From assembly GCA_025677825.1 (NCBI GenBank), contig JAIXMO010000145.1, positions 1 through 12,569 on the forward strand: a DNA stretch of 12,569 bases, written 5' to 3'. Below, piece after piece: positions 8,126 through 12,569 of the stretch; position 1 is the first letter of the stretch; the number at the start of each line of letters is the position of its first letter. The DNA comes from Helicostylum pulchrum. Taxonomy: Eukaryota > Mucoromycota > Mucoromycetes > Mucorales > Mucoraceae. The notes beneath the pieces are model-generated. The model had not been told where the DNA came from. It saw only the letters and a list, made by a program, of their open reading frames with translations, and did not search any database. The position numbers and the translations under genes were made by a program.

Positions 8126-11100
8126 TTACTTTTGCTGTTTAGCCTCAAGTAATCTTTGAGATCGCGTAATAATATGAGCATTCTTGTTGGAATGTTTATC
8201 ACGATTGGCTTTCTTACGAATAGTATGATTGACAGTTTTAGCTAGAGGAGCAGCCTTTGTATTGTTGCCATTGCGGCGTTGCCAATAAAGTTCTATGTGT
8301 AAAGAAGAATCGAAATCAGATGCAGTTTGCCAAGTATGGTCTGCTTCATCATTATATCCTAACCAATGAACCAGGTATTCATAATTAATGGGGCCACCTC
8401 TGTGTGCGATAATAGCTTGTACCTCATAGTGTTTATCTTTAACTACATTTTGAGAAGCTGCACTAGATTGGATTAATTTAATCTGTTGCGTAGGAACATC
8501 ACGGCTTAAAAGATTATCGAGTCTGTCTGTTAAGATATAAGATTTGTTTTTGGTATATCCTTTGATAGTAAATGGACCTGAATATCTTTCATCTAACTTA
8601 GACTGACGATGTACATTAACGATCATCACCTTACTACCAATTGGATACATGTCTTTTAAAACCTTGTGAGATTTTTCGAAACGAGCATGATCATTATCTT
8701 GTGTGGTCTTAATTAATTTCGCTATTTGAGGAATAACAACTTCTTGTGCAAAAGCAAGTCTGTCATGTATCTTTTTAGTATCAGCTTTCATTAAAGATAA
8801 GGTAGGTGTGACTTTAGAATAGTCTGCAAAATCGTTTGGTTGTCTGTTAAATACAATACTATAAGGTCTCGACTGGTGTAGTTTAGAGTATTTAATGTTC
8901 ATAGCCAATTGCGTAGGATTGAGATATAAATCCCAATCTGCGTGTCTTCCTTTCAGTGATTTAACAATAACAGATTTTGCAATTCCTACAAATCGTTCTG
9001 TAACGCTATTACCAGTAGGAGTATAAGGTAAAGATAATCGTCTGTCAATGCCACTCATTAAAATTAACTGTGATACAATTTCGTTAACGAATTCAGATCC
9101 ATTGTCAGAGGTTAATACCTTAGGAAATGAAAATAGACAGAAAACATTAAGTAATTCTTTAGCTATAGTGAGACTAGATTTATCTGTAATTGCGCGAAGA
9201 ATTGTAAATCGACTGAAATGATCAACCAAAATAAGCATATAGTTATTTCCACTAGAGGAAGTAATATTGAACGTAGCCAAATCCATTGACCAGTGGTCAA
9301 ACACTTGTGTTGGTGAAGTAGAACGGAAAGGATGAAACCCCGTTTTTGCTACAGAGTACCGACTACATTGGTCACAGTTGGAAATAATACGCTGAATGTC
9401 TTTATGAATATTAGTCCAATGTAAATTATAGTCATTGTGAATAGTTTGCAAGACATTATTTTGTCCCCAGTGTCCTAGCAAGTGTGCACGGTTAATGATA
9501 TCGTCACGTTCTGAAGGAGGAGGTGTAATGTAGTCTTTGTATTGCATTGCACGCATAACTAGTTGAGTACTGTATTTACTGTTTGCTGTCTTTTTCTCAG
9601 ACGGATCAGTGTTAGTAGCATCAGGAATGTAACGAACTTGTTTATGAAAGTTATTAATATTTAACTGAGGAGTTAATTTTTGTTGCTTTCGTCTGTATTT
9701 TAAAAGCTTAACAGGTACACGTGGATGTGACTCGCCTAAAGCAGTTTCGAAAGTACGTTTTTCCTTTTTTAAAATAAAACCACTATTGTTTTCATTTATT
9801 ATCTCTCCACCCTGCAACTTATATCCGTCTGTGTACATTCGACTTCCAGCATCAGCAATGACATTCAGAATACCAGGAATATGGATAACAGTATATGAAA
9901 GACTAAATAATGTTTCGTAATAAGTCAATAACAGGTGGTTAGGCACCAGACTTGTTTGAATATATAAAAGCGAACGATGATCAGTATGTAATGTAAAATG
10001 CTTTTGTACTAGCCATTTATTAAATCGTTGAAAACAGTAAACTATAGCTAATAATTCACGCCTTGTAGTAGAGTAACATCTCTCAACACTTGTTAAACCT
10101 CGACTTGCCATTGCCACGTATTTCTTTTTTTCGCCAACTTGCATATATAATACACCACAAATAGCAGTGTTACTAGCATCTGTAGCAACATGAAGAGGGT
10201 AATTATAATCAATGGGAAAAATAAGAGGTGCAGAAGCTAATGCCACTTTTAGTTTGTTAAATGCATCAGTGTGTTCTTGTTTCCATACTTCCTGTAAATT
10301 AGCAACATTTCGTAGTTGGTCTAAAGGAGCACTAATATGCGCGTAAAGCAATATATGCGATCTAAAATAGTTCATATATCCAAGATAGGACTGCAGCTGT
10401 TTAGTAGTATGTGGAATTTCAAACTCGTATGCCGTATTGACCTTACGATGATCTGGAACCATAGCACCATTCTGAATTGTCCAACCCAAAATAAAGATAG
10501 CTTGTTGAGCAAAAACCATTTTCTCAGTAGCAATCATTAAATTGTGCTTAGTTAATCTACGAATAACCTCAGCAACACAATCTGTATGATGGCGTAAAGT
10601 ATCACTTGTGCTAATTGTCAAATCATCAACGTAGACTTGTATGTAATCTAAGTCGCTAAACAAATCTTGTAAAACTCTTTGTACAAGGTTCCCAATGAAA
10701 GAAATCCCAAATGGTGCTTTCTTGTATTGCCATTGCTTGTTTGTAAAGACGTCTGTAAAAGCAAGTTTGTGTCTATGTTCTTTTGCTATCATGAAACTAT
10801 TGAAGCATGCCTTAATATCAAGTACAGTATGAATTTTAGACATCCCCAACTTCTGATGGATTTCCGAAATCAAAGGAAATCGTTGTGTATCAGTTTCAGT
10901 AAGTAAAGCATTAAGATTTCTGACATCTGTAACTAATCTAATTTTCTCTTTAGATATTTTGCCAGAAGTATCTTTTTTTCCGACTACCAATAAAGGAGAA
11001 TTAAACCCATTATAAGTTGAAACAGGTTCAATTACATTATCATCCTGCCAAATTTGTAGTTGCTCAGCTACTTTCTCCTTATATGCTAAAGGAAGACTAT

Positions 11101-11230
11101 AACTTTTACGATAAGCAATACAACCAGGTTTGGTTTCAAGGTATACAATAGCTCCAGGTAGTGTACAGTAAGTGTTTTTAACATCAATATTCTTATTAGC
11201 AAGAAGTACAGGCTCTAATAACTTTTCCAT
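8126..11230 (-). CDS. element 2 Pol: RT, RNase H, integrase, chromodomain
   Basis: This is a 1034-residue ORF starting at an ATG one base after the stop of the Gag-protease ORF. RT occupies about residues 40-260, with Asp 138 in VLDIKACF and the catalytic YVDD at 200-203. RNase H carries ATDAS (Asp 351), RREL (Glu 392), HTDH (Asp 417) and NVIADAGSR (Asp 460), where the common ADALSR has become ADAGSR. Integrase has H-x3-H-x31-C-x2-C (583-622) and a D-D-x35-E triad (650, 709, 745). A chromodomain at about 934-985 starts HYEVQAIIAHRGG and includes YLVHWLGY. The C-terminus is basic. Protease is not in this ORF; it lies at the end of the preceding one. All catalytic residues I can check are present, so the enzyme looks functional. 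Pol is one base offset (+1) from the Gag-protease frame, so expression needs a frameshift or reinitiation. Confidence 0.95.
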   Translation of the reverse strand: MEKLLEPVLLANKNIDVKNTYCTLPGAIVYLETKPGCIAYRKSYSLPLAYKEKVAEQLQIWQDDNVIEPVSTYNGFNSPLLVVGKKDTSGKISKEKIRLVTDVRNLNALLTETDTQRFPLISEIHQKLGMSKIHTVLDIKACFNSFMIAKEHRHKLAFTDVFTNKQWQYKKAPFGISFIGNLVQRVLQDLFSDLDYIQVYVDDLTISTSDTLRHHTDCVAEVIRRLTKHNLMIATEKMVFAQQAIFILGWTIQNGAMVPDHRKVNTAYEFEIPHTTKQLQSYLGYMNYFRSHILLYAHISAPLDQLRNVANLQEVWKQEHTDAFNKLKVALASAPLIFPIDYNYPLHVATDASNTAICGVLYMQVGEKKKYVAMASRGLTSVERCYSTTRRELLAIVYCFQRFNKWLVQKHFTLHTDHRSLLYIQTSLVPNHLLLTYYETLFSLSYTVIHIPGILNVIADAGSRMYTDGYKLQGGEIINENNSGFILKKEKRTFETALGESHPRVPVKLLKYRRKQQKLTPQLNINNFHKQVRYIPDATNTDPSEKKTANSKYSTQLVMRAMQYKDYITPPPSERDDIINRAHLLGHWGQNNVLQTIHNDYNLHWTNIHKDIQRIISNCDQCSRYSVAKTGFHPFRSTSPTQVFDHWSMDLATFNITSSSGNNYMLILVDHFSRFTILRAITDKSSLTIAKELLNVFCLFSFPKVLTSDNGSEFVNEIVSQLILMSGIDRRLSLPYTPTGNSVTERFVGIAKSVIVKSLKGRHADWDLYLNPTQLAMNIKYSKLHQSRPYSIVFNRQPNDFADYSKVTPTLSLMKADTKKIHDRLAFAQEVVIPQIAKLIKTTQDNDHARFEKSHKVLKDMYPIGSKVMIVNVHRQSKLDERYSGPFTIKGYTKNKSYILTDRLDNLLSRDVPTQQIKLIQSSAASQNVVKDKHYEVQAIIAHRGGPINYEYLVHWLGYNDEADHTWQTASDFDSSLHIELYWQRRNGNNTKAAPLAKTVNHTIRKKANRDKHSNKNAHIITRSQRLLEAKQQK

Positions 11231-11231
11231 T

Positions 11232-12422
11232 TCAAGTTCTTTCTTCTATAGTACCATAAGGACTGTTATTAGGTTCAGAAATAGAAGGATCAATAGGAGG
11301 ATCGGAAAAAGGGTTATCAGCTGCAAGTTCTGTATGACTAAGTGCTAAACCAGTGATACCAATGTTAAGTTTACTTATTAAATCAAGTCCAATCAATATA
11401 GGTATGGTACTGTTATTTTTACTTGTAAAGAAAGAAAAAATCTCGAAATTGTGTTTTAAAACCTTTTTATTATAATAGATGTTTAAAATTGTAGAACCAG
11501 ATCTGTTAACTACTGCTTCAGAATGGCCAAGTTGGATAGTACCTTTGGAAGGAACTACCTTGATATCACCACCCAAAAAAGTCGAAAAAGAAGGAGACAC
11601 CATGCTAAAAGTAGCACCAGTATCAACAATGGCATACGTTTTAATATTCTGAATAATAATAGGAATTATGATCATGTTAGACTTATTTTCTGGTAAAGAA
11701 CTAAATACGTTATGATACTTACAATTCTGGGCTTGTATATCCATGATGACATCTTCATCATCAGCAATGGATAATTCCTGTATATCCGCAGTGGCGTCAG
11801 CAACACCAGCATTGTATGCTGCCTGTAATTCAGCACGCGAAGTCGTAACCGAAGCAGAAGAGACAGCAGAAGGAACAAAAGGAACAGAAGGAACAGAAGG
11901 AACAGCAGAAGAAGTATTGGCAGGGCCAACAACATTGCTACCTTGTTGCAAGGTCATCGCACCAAAGTTATACTCTTGATTAGTATTAGGAGGAAGAGGA
12001 GGAGACGTACGTTTTGCAGTAGCGCACTCGTGTCGAGGGTTCCAACCGGCGACACCACAGCCATGGCAATATTTCACCCGGGGTTTCACATTGGTACCAG
12101 CAGCAGCAGCAGCACGACATTCACTAGTAGTGTGAGACTTAGCCTTGTGGAAGGTACAATACTTGTCAGTTGGTTGGGTCACAACAGAAACAGCAGCAGA
12201 AGAGGAAGATTCACCAGTAGTGGTACCAGTGGGCGCAGCAGCACGAGCCAAATTGGTAGCATGCCTAGATCTATTCGAAGATCTGTGTACAGCATCATTT
12301 TGATCAATGTGCATGGCAGAACGCTTAGGAGCACGAGGAGGCATCAAAGGGGCAACCATGGTATTAGCACGCATAGTAAACAAAGTACTGTTTTGCAATC
12401 GGCGGGCCAAATCTGAAAGAAC
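11232..12422 (-). CDS. element 2 Gag C-terminal part with zinc knuckles, plus aspartic protease
   Basis: The frame is open from 12422, just after a TAA at 12425-12423, to TGA at 11234-11232. There is no convincing ATG start: the conventional first codon at 12410 is TTG. The piece is therefore probably the continuation of Gag read from another frame. Counting from 12410, there is a CHHC-type knuckle C-x2-H-x4-H-x4-C (85-98) and a second cysteine motif C-x2-C-x8-H-x-C (115-129). A Pro/Ser/Val low-complexity linker follows (170-185). Then comes a retroviral-type aspartic protease with AIVDTGATFSMVS (Asp 263) and the later PILIGLDLI segment. The end reads ...EERT, then TGA, one A, and the ATG of pol. 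Known roles: the knuckles bind RNA in the particle and the protease matures the polyproteins. Finding the protease on the Gag side of the frame break, separate from RT, is an unusual layout. Confidence 0.85.
   Translation of the reverse strand, partial: VLSDLARRLQNSTLFTMRANTMVAPLMPPRAPKRSAMHIDQNDAVHRSSNRSRHATNLARAAAPTGTTTGESSSSAAVSVVTQPTDKYCTFHKAKSHTTSECRAAAAAGTNVKPRVKYCHGCGVAGWNPRHECATAKRTSPPLPPNTNQEYNFGAMTLQQGSNVVGPANTSSAVPSVPSVPFVPSAVSSASVTTSRAELQAAYNAGVADATADIQELSIADDEDVIMDIQAQNCKYHNVFSSLPENKSNMIIIPIIIQNIKTYAIVDTGATFSMVSPSFSTFLGGDIKVVPSKGTIQLGHSEAVVNRSGSTILNIYYNKKVLKHNFEIFSFFTSKNNSTIPILIGLDLISKLNIGITGLALSHTELAADNPFSDPPIDPSISEPNNSPYGTIEERT
11871..11906. repeat. 9-bp tandem repeat, four copies
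   Basis: The unit AGGAACAGA (plus strand) is repeated with one change in the first and last copies. It lies in the Gag-protease ORF and encodes the PSVPSVPFVP linker on the minus strand. Because the unit is a multiple of three, copy-number change would not break the frame. Confidence 0.85.
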
Positions 12423-12569
12423 TTACAATATCTTGTCGCTTGTATTCAGGAAGATTGACAATAGCAACGTTGATATATTCAGCAACCTTTCGAGGCAAAG
12501 CAAGAAGAAAACGTTCGATTAATAATGAATTGGGTAATACTTGATCTACCGCACGGCGTCTCAAACTAT
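12364..12569 (-). CDS. element 2 Gag, upstream fragment in a different frame (runs off window)
   Basis: The minus-strand frame is open from the right edge to TAA at 12366-12364. Its useful part (12569 to about 12426) reads like a Gag capsid C-terminal region, with LLIERFLLALPRKVAEYI followed by VNLPEYKRQDIV. After about 12425 the frame gives an implausible tail (FRFGPPIAKQYF), while the frame one base further on (+1) gives Gag-like SDLARRLQNS and leads to the zinc knuckles. The two frames overlap by about 60 bp. Either a 1-nt change disrupted Gag or a programmed shift occurs near 12410-12426. No N-terminal end is visible. Confidence 0.65.
   Translation of the reverse strand, partial: SLRRRAVDQVLPNSLLIERFLLALPRKVAEYINVAIVNLPEYKRQDIVSSFRFGPPIAKQYFVYYAC

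Larger units (their letters stand above)
7439..12569 (-). mobile_element. Ty3/gypsy chromovirus 'element 2', nested in element 1, 5' end off window
   Basis: Order on the minus strand, entering from the right edge: Gag piece, Gag zinc knuckles plus protease, RT-RNase H-integrase-chromodomain, 3' UTR with polypurine tract, 3' LTR. The domain order (integrase after RNase H, with a C-terminal chromodomain) is that of Ty3/gypsy chromoviruses. Pol is uninterrupted over 1034 codons, which suggests a young copy, although Gag appears frameshifted. The 5' LTR, primer binding site and N-terminal Gag are to the right of the window. Confidence 0.88.

Noticed and set aside
12411..12424. GTAAGT...TTTCAG as a tiny intron in Gag
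   Set aside because: At 14 nt it is too short to splice, and its removal does not join the two Gag frames.
11743..12522. Open frames on the plus strand across the Gag-protease region
   Set aside because: They are antisense to the zinc-knuckle and protease ORF, low in complexity and show no domain of their own.
1..12569. CRISPR arrays, tRNA or rRNA genes, bacterial-type operons or defence genes
   Set aside because: No regularly spaced repeats, no cloverleaf-like sequence and no such protein families were seen. The splicing and element types show eukaryotic DNA.

Overview
The window looks like fungal nuclear DNA, most likely from a Mucoromycota species (Mucorales-type). It is AT-rich with long A/T homopolymers. 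It has short 51-79 bp introns carrying CTAAC-like branch sites, a multi-intron gene for a C2H2 zinc finger joined to a Tnp2-type transposase, and two Ty3/gypsy retrotransposons with C-terminal chromodomains. The taxonomic call is an inference from family resemblance; no rRNA, tRNA or ordinary housekeeping gene is present to fix it. Almost everything here is transposable-element DNA.

Left part (1-4395, plus strand). Bases 1-30 are the terminal 30 bp of an LTR. They match, in inverted orientation, the end of the LTR at 7439-7923, so another copy or a solo LTR of that family lies against the left edge. After about 700 bp of AT-rich upstream DNA, a seven-exon gene (726-3872) can be read through six phase-consistent introns with no internal stop, giving about 921 residues. 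It encodes an N-terminal C2H2 finger followed by a Tnp2/CACTA-like transposase body. Its 3' flank (3873-4395) has no gene but holds a dense cluster of the hexamer GGTAAC/GTTACC and a segment built like a small LTR.

Middle (about 4396-7438, minus strand). This is the 3' portion of chromovirus 'element 1': 3' LTR, polypurine tract, a 36-bp A tract, and a pol frame running from the end of reverse transcriptase through RNase H and integrase to a chromodomain. The pol frame stops abruptly at 7438/7439, exactly where the LTR of the second element begins.

Right part (7439-12569, minus strand). This is chromovirus 'element 2': a 485-bp 3' LTR with two internal tandem-repeat arrays, a polypurine tract, an intact-looking RT-RNase H-integrase-chromodomain ORF (8126-11230), and a Gag zinc-knuckle plus protease ORF (11232-12422). 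An upstream Gag piece in another frame (12364-12569) runs off the window. Element 2 is therefore nested in element 1. The missing 5' half of element 1 should lie beyond the right edge, after the 5' LTR of element 2.

I see no CRISPR array, defence island or metabolic gene cluster. The points of interest are the nested insertion, the intact zinc-finger/Tnp2 gene between repeats, the unusual placement of protease in the Gag ORF with a TGA-A-ATG junction to pol, a likely Gag frameshift, and the GGTAAC cluster.
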